Source of the DNA: Pyricularia pennisetigena | Taxonomy: Eukaryota > Ascomycota > Sordariomycetes > Magnaporthales > Pyriculariaceae | Assembly (NCBI RefSeq): GCF_004337985.1 | Contig: NC_043741.1 | Coordinates: forward strand, 7,229,126 to 7,293,125 | Direction of reading: 5' to 3' | Length of the DNA stretch: 64,000 bases | Shown: positions 1 through 11,339 of the stretch, one piece after another | Position numbering within the stretch: position 1 is the stretch's first letter | Layout of the letters: every line of letters starts with the position of its first letter | The notes under the pieces: model-generated | Databases searched by the model: none | Seen by the model: the letters and a program-made list of their open reading frames with translations, nothing else | What the model was told of the DNA's origin: nothing | Translations under genes and position numbers: made by a program

Positions 1-2850
1 GAAATATAGTGGTAAATCCGCCGCTATAATAGTAAACCAAAATTTATCCAAGATAACCTTAGCGGACCGTTCCATTAATCCGTTTTGGCCGTGGTTATAA
101 GGATTCGAAATGCTAAAATTAACACCTTTGTTTGTAAACCAATTTCAAAGGTTTATATTAATTTCGTGCCCCCCATCGAAATGAAAATTCAGGGGGTAAA
201 GCCCATACGTAGTTTTTAAACCCCTAAAAAAGCTTTTAATAACCACTAAAACCGTAGGTCCGGCTTCATTTCGTAGTGGGACAGACCACCGAAAGCGTAA
301 TTTTTGGTACATTAGTAACAAAAATACGGGTTTTTTAGTATAAGGATTTAATTTAAAAGTTATTGTATTACCTTTCTCGATATCGAAAATATTAGGATAT
401 ATAAGGAGTGCGACACTATTTGTACGCCCAACAAAAAGAGCTTTAACGCAAGCAATACAGATAATTGCCCTAATTTTGTCGAAATTAGGTAAATTTTCTC
501 ATATTATAGCGGTTTGTTTAGCTAAAATAACCTTATATACCCCAAACGCCTGTGCCATAACAGGGTTTTTAAACCTGGATGTCGTCATAATTGCCTATAA
601 TTCCGTTTTTTTTAAGGGTTAACCAACCACCCGTAATTCGTTTTAACCCTAAAAAAAGTAATATACAGGGGCTTGTATTAAATCCGGTAATAAAAAAGGT
701 TTTAAAAACGGATTATTATGTGGGAGACCCCTTTTTTCCGGAGATAATCCCTGTTATATAAGGTTATATTCAAGGGTTATTTAACGGCTTACCGGGTTCA
801 CGGGGCCGAATTTTAAGTAGATTTACAAGGCGTTTACCGCTAAATTTCTGCGTCAAGGTGAATTCACGGTTATTTCCGTATTTCATACGGGATTTAGCTT
901 TTTCGTTACCATATATTCTTCTGGTTCCGAATCGGTGTAAATTTTATAATTCTCTTAATTTTCGGAATTTATATTATTTACTTTTACTTCCAACAGGGTT
1001 GCGTAGCCTTTTGTAACCCCTTGTAAAGCCATGCTAAAACCAATGCTATATTCACCTACTACATAGGCGTAATATGAAATAGCGTTATTTCGAGTAAGGA
1101 TATCGCACCTTTTAACCTTTAAATAAAACGAATATTTAGCGGTATCTAGGCGTCCCCACGCTTTGCGATTTTTATCGTACAGGCTCTTTTTTAATCATAC
1201 GCCCTTTGCATTATAATATATAAGGCTATTAACGATATTTATTTGAAACAAGGGGATATATAGAACGTTATTTAACGTAACTTCTTCAAATTCGTCAGCT
1301 TTTTGGCCATAACGGATTTGTATTTTGACAATTCCGGTGCTTATAAGCCTAAAAGGGCCATTCCTTATACCCATTTCGATTGTAAAACCGGGGGTATAAT
1401 CGGTAAGAAATTGTTTATTTGCAAAAATATAGTACGTGCTACCTGTATCGTACAGGATAAGGTAACCTAATTTCCAAAACTTAGGGGTCCTTTTTACGCC
1501 GCGTCCAGGTTTCGTTTTAACCTTAAAATGAGCTGTTAAAAACTGTGGTTTTAACGTTTTACCAATATCGGGCTCCGATTCCGAATCCGAACGTAATTTT
1601 ATAATTCCGCTAATAGTGGAATTAATTTCCTACATTAGGGCGTTATACGCTGCGTATTTATTAACGTCACCTGAAATCAAACCCGTAAATAATTCCAAAT
1701 CCATGGAAATTATGGACGTTCCACCGGTTAATTCTCTGGAGAAGGATCTAATATTATTTCCAAAAATAGAAGCCAAATTAAAGTTTTTATTACCCTTTTT
1801 TTGGTGATTTAAAACTGGTTTCTTACCCATTATTTTCCTTTTTTACTGCCTTTTTTAACCTTCTTTTTACCCGACTTTCGACCTTTAAACCTATAATTAA
1901 CGGCTTTAGCCGTTGTAAAACCTAAAATCGAATTTTCGGATATAAGGTCCGCTATAAGGTATTACAAATTTAATTTTTCTGAATTTTGGCCCATAATTTG
2001 CAAAACCCGTTAGGTTTTGCGTTGGGGATTGGTCCAAATAAAAAACGTCCCTTCCAGGGCCCGTAGGTACTGATTTCGTACATTTACGGGGTGAATTTGC
2101 CTGTTAATAATCGCTAATTTAATTACCAATAAGTTAAAATGGTTGATAAATACTGGTGTTAATCCTTCAAATTTCGGAAAATTTAAAACGTGGAATTCCC
2201 CATATAACGAATTTTGATCAATTTCGGGTATAACGGAATAGCTTTTTTTAGGGTTTTATGAGCCGTTACGGGCTTGGAATACCATGCAATAAATTGTCAA
2301 AACTCCGTGGTTAAATTGTTTGTTATAAACAATAATAGGATAAACTGCTTGTATTTTGGCAAAATATAACCAATTTCAGGGTTGGAAATAAACTCCGCTG
2401 CTTTTATAGCTTTAAATTGGACTTTTAACGCCTATTTCCAAAAAATGTAACTGCTAACCCCTATTAATGTACAATTTTTGGTGAAGGAAAATACCCGTTT
2501 CGATATTTTTTACTTATTCCGTTACCTAAAACTAGGTTACCAGGTGGATCAGGGCGTGCGATAGCGGGTTAACTTCCGAGTTCCCATTCAAATTAGTGCA
2601 GTAATCTCTTTTTAGGGTCAATAGGGTAATTAATTATTAATTTGTCTTTTAACATTAATCCATTTAGGTAATCAACGCTTTTAATTGCAGGTTCTGGGCC
2701 TGTAATTAAGCGCTTAGAATTTCGTTTGGGCTGGGTTTAGGCCCCCTATCTGTTGGAATTGGACTTGGAAGGCCCGGTATAGGGCTGTTTTCCATTGTAA
2801 GGTAATTTGAATTATAGTTGCAATTCGTTAATTTTATAACTATAATTAAC
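1..2850 (-). pseudogene. Copia gag-pol remnant: gag-like, protease, integrase
   Basis: No long ORF survives, but homologous stretches can be read between stops. The protease has ILYDTGSTYYIFAN around 1415-1455, matching the Copia pattern in which the catalytic Asp is in D-[ST]-G and is followed by a short loop and a zinc-knuckle-free linker. Integrase follows, with FDGGHEINI near 155-185 and NPYNHGQNGLMER near 60-115; the latter is the Copia P-Y-x-x-x-Q-N-G-x-x-E-R signature containing the third catalytic acid. An open stretch at 1630-1830 lies upstream of the protease. Integrase runs off the left edge. Product: retroelement polyprotein, inactive through multiple stops. Confidence 0.75.
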
Positions 2851-3788
2851 TAACCTAGTCGCCTAAGGGTAAAAACCCTATTAAATTTAGGATTTCTTAT
2901 TCCGTTTGCCTTTTGACGGTTATAAGCTTGTAATTGCCAATCATAGGGTTTATTGCTATTTTTTTGGTGGTCAAAATGCACTGTAAAGTACAGGGTTAGA
3001 ATCCTTAAAATCCGCAATTAATGAGTGCCCTGGTATTTATGCCAATCCAGGTGCACGTAACGAATTCAGTTCGTCAAATGGGTGCAGGGTAATTTGCAGG
3101 GTAACGTGTAGGATAGCGCACAAATATGGTGTAAAGTATCGTGCAAATGTCGTGCAGGGTAACGAACTAATTAACGTAATTCCGCTACTGGGTTTATGGG
3201 CTATTATAAACCTTATTAAACGCCCTAAAACTTTGTGGGTTATTTGCGAACGAATACAGGTGTTTTTAGCCCTAATTCGCTAGCGTAAGCCCTGTTAAAA
3301 TTTTCAGCCAATTACGGTGGCGTTCACGATCCACAAAAACCACACCAAAAATTTTGGGTTTGCAATGCAAGCGATCGCTGCAATACCTAAAAATTAGGCC
3401 TAAGTCGAACGTTAATTTTTAGCGATCCCCATAGTAAATACAAGGGGTTAAGTGCTAAATTAGCGCTTAAAACCAAAAGTTTCGTACAAAAACAGGAATA
3501 CTTCCATTAATATACGTGCTGTAAAAATGCAACAATAACTAAAATAAAGCCTGGATTTCAGGCTTTCCAGCGATGTAAAATGCGTTTTAGTGCATAAATT
3601 AAAACCTTTCCGGGCTTATAACCTATTCACAATATAGGTTGCTGATAGGGGTTAAAATATTAATTTAAGTGCGGGGTAATGCTAATTGCCTTGTAAAAAC
3701 CTGTAATCACAGCGTTTATATGCATTAAATTATTTACTAAATTTTGGGATTAACAAATTGGATTTATTGGTGGGGGAGATTTTGCTTT

Positions 3789-4347
3789 TGTTAATTATGT
3801 GCGTTATTTAGCATGTAATGGGTCCACTTTTATTTGTATATAAGCCACATTAGATAGTGCCGAAGTGGGGCTGTTGGGGCTGTCGGATTTTCTATTATAT
3901 TTTTTGTGTTGCAGGAGTTGCGATTCAAAGTGTCAGCGAATGGGGTTTCACCCTGTGCTGGGTTTAACACCCACACAGTACCTAGGAGTCGTTTACCCTG
4001 TACCGGGTTGAAATTTTCACCAAATTAGCAAATTAGTCCGAATTTAGAAATGGTTTATATGGAAATAAAAATGTTCTTTTAACAACGCATACAAAATAAT
4101 TTTTCGGAAAATCGTGTGCGGCACCGGAACCCTTTGCGGGGTGCGGACCCCCACTTCGATGTCGGAAAATATGTAAAGAAGATAAAGCAAAGTTTCCCCC
4201 ATTAATAAATTAAATCTATTAATCCCAATTTTAGTGAATAATCTAATGCATTTAAACCCTGTGATTACAGGTTTTTATAATACAACTAATACCACGCCGC
4301 ACCTAGGCTAATACCTGAACCCCTGTTAGCAACACATATTATTAACA
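3789..4347 (+). repeat. Solo Copia LTR nested in an LTR of the same family
   Basis: The sequence starts TGTTAATTATGTGCG and ends ATTATTAACA, 559 bp, and matches the other Copia LTRs of the window in plus orientation. It is flanked by a perfect 5-bp duplication GCTTT (3784-3788 and 4348-4352), the size expected for LTR-retrotransposon integrase. No internal region is present, so it is a solo LTR left by LTR-LTR recombination after insertion. Confidence 0.8.
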
Positions 4348-4595
4348 GCTTTATCTCCCTTACATATTTTTCCTGACATCGAAATAGGGGTCCGCACCCG
4401 GCAAAACGTTCTAGTACCGCACACGATTTTCCAAAAGAAATATTTTGTATGCGTTGTTGAAAGAACACTTTTATTTCCATATAAACCATCTCTGGGTTCG
4501 CACTAATTTGCTAATTTGGTGAAAATTTCAACCCGGTACAGGGTAAGTAACTCGTAAATGCAGGGTTGGTGTAAACCCGGCACAGGGTGAAAGCC

Positions 4596-6417
4596 TAGTC
4601 TCAGTGCTCAAACTAGACCCCCCTGCTTCGCAGTGGGGACCGAACGCTCCATATACCTTTCAGCCACATGGCTTTTCGACCAATTACATTGGCCGAAAAG
4701 ATCGCGCTCGTTCTAGTCTGAGGACATTTTGTCGCATTTCGCCGTTTATAACGGTATTATTAATAATATACCTAATATTGCGATATCGCTAATAATGATT
4801 TTATTAATATAACAATAATTTGTGGTATTCTGCCGTTTATCGCGGGTATATACAAAATATTCGCATTGTCATAGTAAAAGAAAATAGTATACCCATAGTA
4901 CGCAATTAAATATTCGAATAAAAGAATAAATATAAATTATAAAAATTTATAATAATTTGCGTTAAATTCATTGGAATTTGGTAACTATTTGAATGCCGGC
5001 CGCGTTTTTATAACCACTGTATTGGGAAATATATTTAAAAATTAAGTAAAATTTGTAATTTTTCATTATGTTTAATTTTTGCTTTAAATAATAGTATATA
5101 ATATTAGCTTTAACTTAACTTACCGTGCTTATATTTTAGTTAACCTAAGACTGCAAAGTGCATGCAATTATCGATTAAAACAAAAGTTTTATTAATATTT
5201 TTATATAAATTAACAATTTGTTAAAAACTTAAATAATTTACGCAAATATTGATAAAATGAATATATTCTTATTTGATACATTCTTTGATTAATTTCTTAA
5301 TGAACTCTATATAAGCTTTTATTTTATAAATTTGTTTAATTAAATAAAGCAAAAAATACAAAACGGATACAAATTTAGCATTGTTTTATATAAAAATTTA
5401 AAAAGGGCCGGTATGGTAAATCGGGTTTTACGTTAACGTCTATTTATATATATAATCCATTTTTACAAGTTTTGGTTTTATTAGTGACAAAATTGGTAAA
5501 AATGTAAAAGCATTTTGAGTGCAAAATATAAATAAAATTGGATATACTTTACCTATCCGCATATTTAACGGCTTATATGATTAAATATCTGTACAATGAT
5601 GTGACATTATATTAAGTATATATATGCCACCCCCTACGTGCAAAGACCACGAGATTTGGCTCCAAAACAAAAATAATATAAAATTAATTCAATAAAGCAA
5701 AACAATTTATAAAATACACATTTAACATTTTTTTTTAAAAAACAGTTTTTAAAACCGATATTATAAATGAAACGGGATTTGGACGCTTGTTTATAAACGT
5801 AGTCGAATCTTTGAAGTTTTGGTTTTATTATCGTTGAAATTGGTAAAAATATAAACGAGTTTCGATTGTAAATTATATATAAAAAAATATATATTTTACC
5901 TATCCGCTTATTTAACTCTTTAAATAATTTATCATATGCACAAAAATTTAATATAACGATATATAAGTTCATACGACCCTCCACGTGCAAAAATTATAAA
6001 ACTTGGTCAAAAATTAAAAATAATATTAAAAAAATCTAAAGTCGAAAAAAAATCGAAAAAACAGTACCGCCATAAACGGATTAAGGGCAGGTGGTATCGA
6101 ATTCGGCCATTATAACAAATAAAGAAATAAGTCAAATTGCTGCTAATAGCGGTATTAAACGCTATTTTCAACGATATTTTATTTTTTTAATATTGTATAT
6201 AGTTGTGGAATAATAAAGGAGTTTCGGTTAAAAAAAGACCAAAAATACCGCTATAAACGGCGAAAATCGACAAATTGTCCTCAAACCTGAACCAAAACGT
6301 TTTTTGTATGGACCCACAAATACATTGCAAAGCCGCAATTGAGCCACGAAGTGGAGCGAAGCGAACGAAGTGGATCAATTGTGGAGCTTTGGGCTTTAGG
6401 GATGAGCCCTGAGACTA
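4596..6417. mobile_element. Family E TIR element, copy E1 (non-autonomous, 1822 bp)
   Basis: The termini are TAGTCTCAGTGCTCA and TGAGCCCTGAGACTA, an imperfect inverted repeat. Flanks carry a 9-bp near-duplication, GTGAAAGCC (4587-4595) against GTGAAACCC (6418-6426); the second version is the undisturbed LTR sequence. Both ends have subterminal motifs of the type CGACAAATTGTCC and CGCCGTTTATAACGG, likely transposase-binding repeats. The interior is AT-rich with duplicated blocks of about 330 bp (5450-5640 and 5640-5990) and no recognisable transposase. A 9-bp duplication would fit a Mutator-like element; an 8-bp reading would fit hAT. Copies E3 (1869 bp) and E5 (1820 bp) have the same length and ends. 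Confidence 0.75.
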
Positions 6418-6578
6418 GTGAAACCCCACTCGCTGACACTTTGAATCGCAACTCCTGCAATACAAAATACAACGGAAAATCCGACAGCCCCAACAGCCCC
6501 ACTTCGGCACTATCTATTGTGGCTTATATATAAATGTAAGTGGACCCATTACATGCTAAATAACGCATCTAATTAACA

Positions 6579-8039
6579 GGTTAGTAAAGTTCCTTTAACC
6601 TATAAAATTTCAAATTAGCGAATCATAACCGCATAACCGGCGAAACGGCGTTCCTCCGACGACAAATACTTAAAATGTTTATTCGCGGCAAAACTACCTC
6701 TATAAAAGGCGATTACTAGCATAATGTTAATAATTGTACGCCATCGGTGGAAATTTTGAAAACGTTTATTAATGGATCAAAAGATATAAATAACGTTTAA
6801 ATAAATATACGGTAATAATCGCGATAGGAATTTCGGCGGAAAACGCTCCTGTTTTACCTTTTTTAGGAATGGTAATCGCAAACACAAAACCAAATTTTTT
6901 GGGTTCGTTTTTAAACAACGCGCCGGCTTTTTTTAAATTATAAATACGTAGGGAAAACATTGCCGGTTTAAAAACGATGGTGGGATTAACCGAAAATCGT
7001 ATTAATTGATAAAATGGCCACGCGATAAAAGAAAACCTCCAAATTGCTAAATTTATGTTGGTTTCCAGGAATAACCGTGTTTGCAATTGGTGCAACGACT
7101 AAACGGCGGAATAATATCGTAGCAAACACTAAAAAGTCCTAATTAAATTTGCTTACCAGCGAAATAAAAATTAAGGGAGACCAAACAAAGAACAGGGCGC
7201 AAAATTGAAAAAGCACGATTAGCAGTTTTAATAATAACGACAAAAATAAAAATAAAAATTTGTTTTCGTCGGAAACGTGGTTAGAAAAAAACATAATGGC
7301 GAAAATTAAATCAAAATTAGACCGATTAATAAAAAAGGTCAACGAAATAACAGATAAACAGCAAAACGGTTCAAAAAGATCATTACCAAAAGGTAATTTA
7401 AAAAAATGCTGAAGAAAGGCCCTAACAAATCACCGCAATTACGTATTAAAGTTCGTGGAAGGAAAAAATCTTTTTATAAATAAAAAGGATCGCCAAAAAT
7501 TGGCAATTAACTAATAACGACGTCGCTGCAATTAAATAATAAAGTAAGTAAAAAATAGGAGCGCTAAACGAAACTATTTAAAATTATTATCGTGAAAAAA
7601 GGCCACGTAATTAATAATTACCATAATAGGAATATATAACGGGTTACGGAAAGCAAAGGCGCAACGGATAAATACCAAAACCGCTTTTAAGAATTTTATA
7701 GCAAACTATATGGCTGTTTTTATTGTTTTCGATTTACAAATTGTTATTGCGATTGGAATGGAGGTTATTAACCGCGTGCAGAAAAGAAAAATATGCCGGC
7801 GTTGGAATAAAGGGAATCGCCGTCAAATTAACAATAAAGCGATAAATTACGTGCAATACCGCAGAGGCCAATTGCACGTGACTCGCCCGCCCAATTGCGA
7901 AGTATAAAACGGAAGGACGCTCACAAACTCACCTTTAGACACTTTTATAGGATAGACAATCAAATATATTTTTATACCCGTATAACAAGGTTCTGTTAAT
8001 CGATCGACATGACGAAAAGCCTATTACCATCTTTACCTT
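6579..8039. other. AT-rich repeat-like DNA, no recognised gene
   Basis: Between the Copia LTR end and E2 I find no protein family I can name. The plus strand from about 7150 to 7930 has lysine-rich coding-like stretches broken by stops, such as a piece around 7300-7370 reading KSKLDRLIKKVNEITDKQ, which looks like a coiled coil from a decayed retroelement ORF. The open minus-strand stretch 6769-7095 is hydrophobic and probably a shadow of that. Status: decayed repeat of unknown class. Confidence 0.4.
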
Positions 8040-8260
8040 AATCTAAAATAATAAATACATATAATTGAAAATTGCAAATTGCATTTAGTATTTAAGTATC
8101 AAATTAATAAAAGCAGGTGAAGTAGCGCATTCTGCATGTGAAAAATGACAAAATTTCAAGCTCTATAATATAAATCACCTTATGTTTTTACGATTTCTAT
8201 TAAATATTTTAATTGTATATTCAATTATATATCATGGTTATACTATTATATTTTGCGTAT

Positions 8261-8302
<42 letters not shown>

Positions 8303-8527
8303 GTGTGAATAAAGTGCATATATCCGCTACAGACGGCGAAACGCGACAAATTATCCTCAAATTAGGTACCGCTATAAACGGCGAAATGCGACAAATTGTC
8401 CTTTGACTAAAACGAGCGCCATTTTTTCGGCCAACGCAATTGGTCGAAAACCCATGTGGCTACAAGGTACATGGAGCGCTCGGGCCCCATTGCGAAGCAG
8501 GGGGATCTAGTCTGAGCACTGAGACTA
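8040..8527. mobile_element. Family E fragment (E2), right terminal part
   Basis: It ends GAGCACTGAGACTA like the other E elements and contains the two subterminal CGGCGAAA[CT]GCGACAAATT motifs and the segment with GAGCGCTCGGGCCCC. The left part is missing. It contains an (AT)n run at 8264-8295. Confidence 0.65.
8264..8300. repeat. (AT)n microsatellite
   Basis: About 16 uninterrupted AT/TA dinucleotides followed by GTATATAG, within element E2. The equivalent positions of E1 and E5 do not have this long run. Confidence 0.9.
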
Positions 8528-8580
8528 TAGTCGGCTGCATTTTATATATGCGCAGCTAATTGAACAGCGACATAATCAAC

Positions 8581-8670
8581 AATAATTTTACCCCAATTAT
8601 TAAGAATCCCAATTACCCAAATTAAAACGTTTAATTGTTTTAACTCATTGTATTTTACCATAGTAACAGG
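8581..8670 (+). repeat. Gypsy G1 LTR fragment
   Basis: This stretch matches 11000-11090 of the copy A LTR, for example CCCAATTACCCA followed by AAAACG and TTAATT, in plus orientation. It is a relic of about 90 bp with no element around it. Confidence 0.6.
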
Positions 8671-9134
8671 CAGCGCGATTATTCATTCGTAGTACATTAG
8701 TTCCACGTTATAATATTAATATATATAGAAACGAAAAAAATAAAAACAAGGTTTATTAATCACAGAATTAAATTCAGTAATTCGGCTGTGCCACAACCAG
8801 GCAAACACTATAGGTGGCCTATGGCGAACGGATAAAGGAGACCTAACCCTCAATTTTATCCAGCAATAATTCATGCATTGTATATAATACCATTGTTTAA
8901 TAGCTGCGGGTAAGTCCGATAATCTTCCCAGTATATGTTTGTATTTTTGGAAGTTATCTTAATAACTCTCTATTATTTATTACAACACACTGACCGAGTA
9001 ATAGGAATGCGGCTTTAAACGATGTTCTATATATAGGTGCATTTAATATATTTCAAAATTACGACCAAATATATCATATTACTTCATACATAAGCCCCAT
9101 TTTTCTTTTGTAACATCTTACTTTCTTCTAATTC

Positions 9135-9216
9135 CGAATCCTATTTATATAGTGTTATCAACGTTTATATTGATTCAACATTCATTTGCTCAACCATCTC
9201 CGTCGAACTTTCCAAA
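9135..9216 (+). promoter_or_regulatory. Proximal promoter / 5' UTR of the effector gene
   Basis: A TATA-like TATTTATATAG lies at about 9142-9152, some 65-75 bp before the ATG. The interval between them is free of ATG and ends in TTTCCAAAATGC, with adenines before the start as usual in fungi. Confidence 0.35.
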
Positions 9217-9474
9217 ATGCAGCTTTCCAAAATCGCTTTGGCTCTCGCCTTTTACTCCGGCATCGCCGCGCTTCCAACCAAAGCCAAATGTGCGCCCGTC
9301 GGAAACCGTGATCTCCAAAAAAGATTCACTGGTAACACTCAAATTGCGGTAAACCATGGTTCTAAACTTCAAACCCGTGCAGAAGAGAAGCTACATACAT
9401 GTGGTAAATGCAAACAATTCACCACCAACAGCGCCGCCGAGTATTTTTCCCACTACAGTCAGTGCAATGGTTAG
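9217..9474 (+). CDS. Small secreted AVR-Pii-like (ZiF-fold) effector candidate, 85 aa
   Basis: This is an intact intronless ORF. Residues 1-20 (MQLSKIALALAFYSGIAALP) form a typical signal peptide. K35-R36 is a possible Kex2 site. The C-terminal half carries C62-x2-C65, then H79-x3-C83, a spacing suited to binding one zinc ion, plus a lone C25. The start MQLSKI, the ALPT at the end of the signal, a GNT motif in the middle and the terminal C-x2-C...YF-x-H...C-N pattern all match the layout I know for the blast-fungus effector AVR-Pii and the zinc-finger-fold family, whose founder binds host Exo70. Composition is normal, unlike the RIPed DNA around it. It likely acts in the host cell after secretion (inference). 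This is the only intact gene between 1 and 28 kb. Alternative: an unrelated small secreted protein with a coincidental CCHC motif. Confidence 0.75.
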   Translation: MQLSKIALALAFYSGIAALPTKAKCAPVGNRDLQKRFTGNTQIAVNHGSKLQTRAEEKLHTCGKCKQFTTNSAAEYFSHYSQCNG

Positions 9475-10646
9475 GCATCATAGCTAAGTAAGTTTTGTAG
9501 TTAAAGACTGGTTATGCCTACCGTAAAATTTAAAATCCGGTTTAATTATAATTTACAGCTAATTACAGGGAAATTGACCGACCCACACATTTGAATATTT
9601 GATCTCGCCGACGTATAAGGGCAATGGTTTTGAACTTATAATATAATAACTGTTGGCAAACTATATGTTGGGAATATTTAGTATTACATTTAGCAAAATG
9701 CAATTAAAGTTTTTACAAATTCAAATAAGGTAAAATTACGGGAGGTCGATAGAAATTATGTAAAAAATAAAATAAAAAGGGGTGGAATTTGTTTCAAATA
9801 ACAGTCCGTTATTACGCGGTTTATCTTAAATCAAAGTCGAGCTTTTGTTCATCCCTTGACGGTTTTGACATGGCATTAGTGATGGGATGATTTCACCGGA
9901 CGGGAATTTTAAAGAGAAACGCGTACGGATATAAGATCTTTATCGGCGTTTTCACGACAATATATATCCTGGAATATTCGTAACCTTTCGCGGGTTTTCG
10001 ATAACTTCGTTGTGCGATATATAGTGCACGGTAGGGCCCTCCTAACCATATTCCACGCGGAATTTAAGCCTCCACATACCCACATATACGCTCCTGGTCA
10101 GCCTCGACAATGGAAACGCAATTTTTTTCAAAAAGGGGTATATTTTGGACAAAACCTTTTCCGAGTTAACGGATGCGTTAATATTGCCTACCGTTAGGAA
10201 TTCGTTGGACGATAAATCGGATTCCATCTGCGACCATTATCACGGCCAAGCATACAGCGGAAAACTTCAGTATAACGTCTGGTACCCCCTGTTGGCCACT
10301 TAAAAATAACAACACTTTTATTTTTATCCTCCAACTTCTATTATAAATATCTCGACGAATTCTTCACTTCTGGACTTACTTTTTTCTAATCTTAGTTCCC
10401 CAATATCCAATAAAGCAATATACCGAAAATCAGTTTACTTCCGCTATTAAAAACGTTAATAGTGGCGAATTGATTGCAAAAGCCTCCCGAAAATGGGGTA
10501 TACCTAAAAGTATATTTCGTCATCGTTTTCAAGGTTTTTAACCTTATAAACAAATATAAGAGCCTTTTTAAAAGCTTTATACTATGTAGGAAAAACATTT
10601 AACGAATTAGGTATTTGCCCAAATAAATTTGGGGTTTCCACCAACG
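9475..10646. other. AT-rich intergenic DNA
   Basis: There is no convincing gene or named element. The segment 9840-10260 is less AT-rich and may be an old, divergent repeat. The short ORFs on both strands there lack motifs and conserved neighbours. Confidence 0.4.
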
Positions 10647-11111
10647 TGTTACGACCAGGATTGAACCGACACTATTGGGCAAAAAAAGGAGTGTCGGAAC
10701 CCAGGCGGGAATTAGCGGGAACCTCGAAATATAAGCAAGAACTAGGATACACAAGGTCACGTGGTGAAAAAATAAGGAGCCCTAACCCAATCACCGGGAA
10801 AAGGCAATTACGGTTACTGCCAAAAAAGTGATCACCCCCAGCCGTAATTAGCCCAAAATAATTATAATTATTTACACGGAATAATTACCTAATTATATAA
10901 AACCATATTTATTAACATATAAATAAATTCAATTTTAAAATTACTAAACAGCAATCAATTTTATACCCTAATTAAATTAAGAATTTGTTAAAAAGGATTA
11001 TAATTTCACTCGAATTATTAAAAACCCCAATTACCCAGTTAAAACGCTTAATTATTTTAACCCACTGTATCTTACTCTAAAAACAGGTTACCTAATATTT
11101 TGATTGTAGCA
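10647..11111 (+). repeat. Gypsy G1 5' LTR of copy A
   Basis: It starts TGTTACGACCAGG and ends GATTGTAGCA, a RIP-mutated version of the TGTTACGA...TCGTAACA ends seen in copies B and C. Length 465 bp against 435 and 443 bp for the others. Confidence 0.8.
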
Positions 11112-11339
11112 TCTTAATTGCTTTTGTTTAATATTTTACCTTAAAATATACCGAATAATATCGCCGAAACGATATTTTCCAACAAAACCACCCCTTAAAC
11201 CTGTTTTACCATTAACGTTCCGGCTAACGCTAACGCTTTACGCCAAATAATCGCGACATTTTAAACGGAAAATCGACAGTTTTAAAAAGGAATAACAGAA
11301 TAAATTAATCGAATTAATAGGAGTTACATTAAATACCCT

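Larger units (their letters stand above)
1..6578 (-). mobile_element. Copia LTR retrotransposon, 5' part, RIP-degraded, truncated by window edge
   Basis: Read on the minus strand this is LTR (6578 down to 3624, interrupted), leader (about 3623-2850), gag-like region (about 2850-1850), protease (DTGS at 1439-1450) and integrase core (about 900-1). RT and RNase H would lie beyond base 1. The order protease-integrase-RT identifies Copia (Ty1) rather than Gypsy. Numerous in-frame TAA/TAG codons and AT-rich composition indicate RIP, so it is not expected to be functional. Two later insertions sit in its LTR: a solo LTR (3789-4347) and TIR element E1 (4596-6417). At least five other LTR copies of the family occur in the window. 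Confidence 0.8.
3624..6578 (-). repeat. Copia 5' LTR (minus), split by two insertions
   Basis: The LTR consists of 3624-3788, 4348-4595 and 6418-6578, about 570 bp in total, equal to the LTR lengths elsewhere (13252-13820, 14521-15090, 23079-23632). On the minus strand it starts TGTTAATTAGATGCG and ends near the first leader base at 3623. The 3789-4347 insert is flanked by GCTTT direct repeats. The 4596-6417 insert is flanked by a GTGAAA[G/C]CC direct repeat. Confidence 0.8.

Noticed and set aside
5634..5990. 118-codon minus ORF in E1, with similar ORFs in E3 (26850-27146) and E5 (41780-42007)
   Set aside because: The similarity follows from copies of the same DNA repeat. The peptide is Ile/Tyr/Phe/Lys-rich as expected for random AT-rich sequence, with no motif.
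10640..10700. tRNA-like T-arm word near GGATTGAACC
   Set aside because: It is in the Gypsy LTR start and no cloverleaf can be drawn around it. No tRNA, rRNA or CRISPR array was found in the window.
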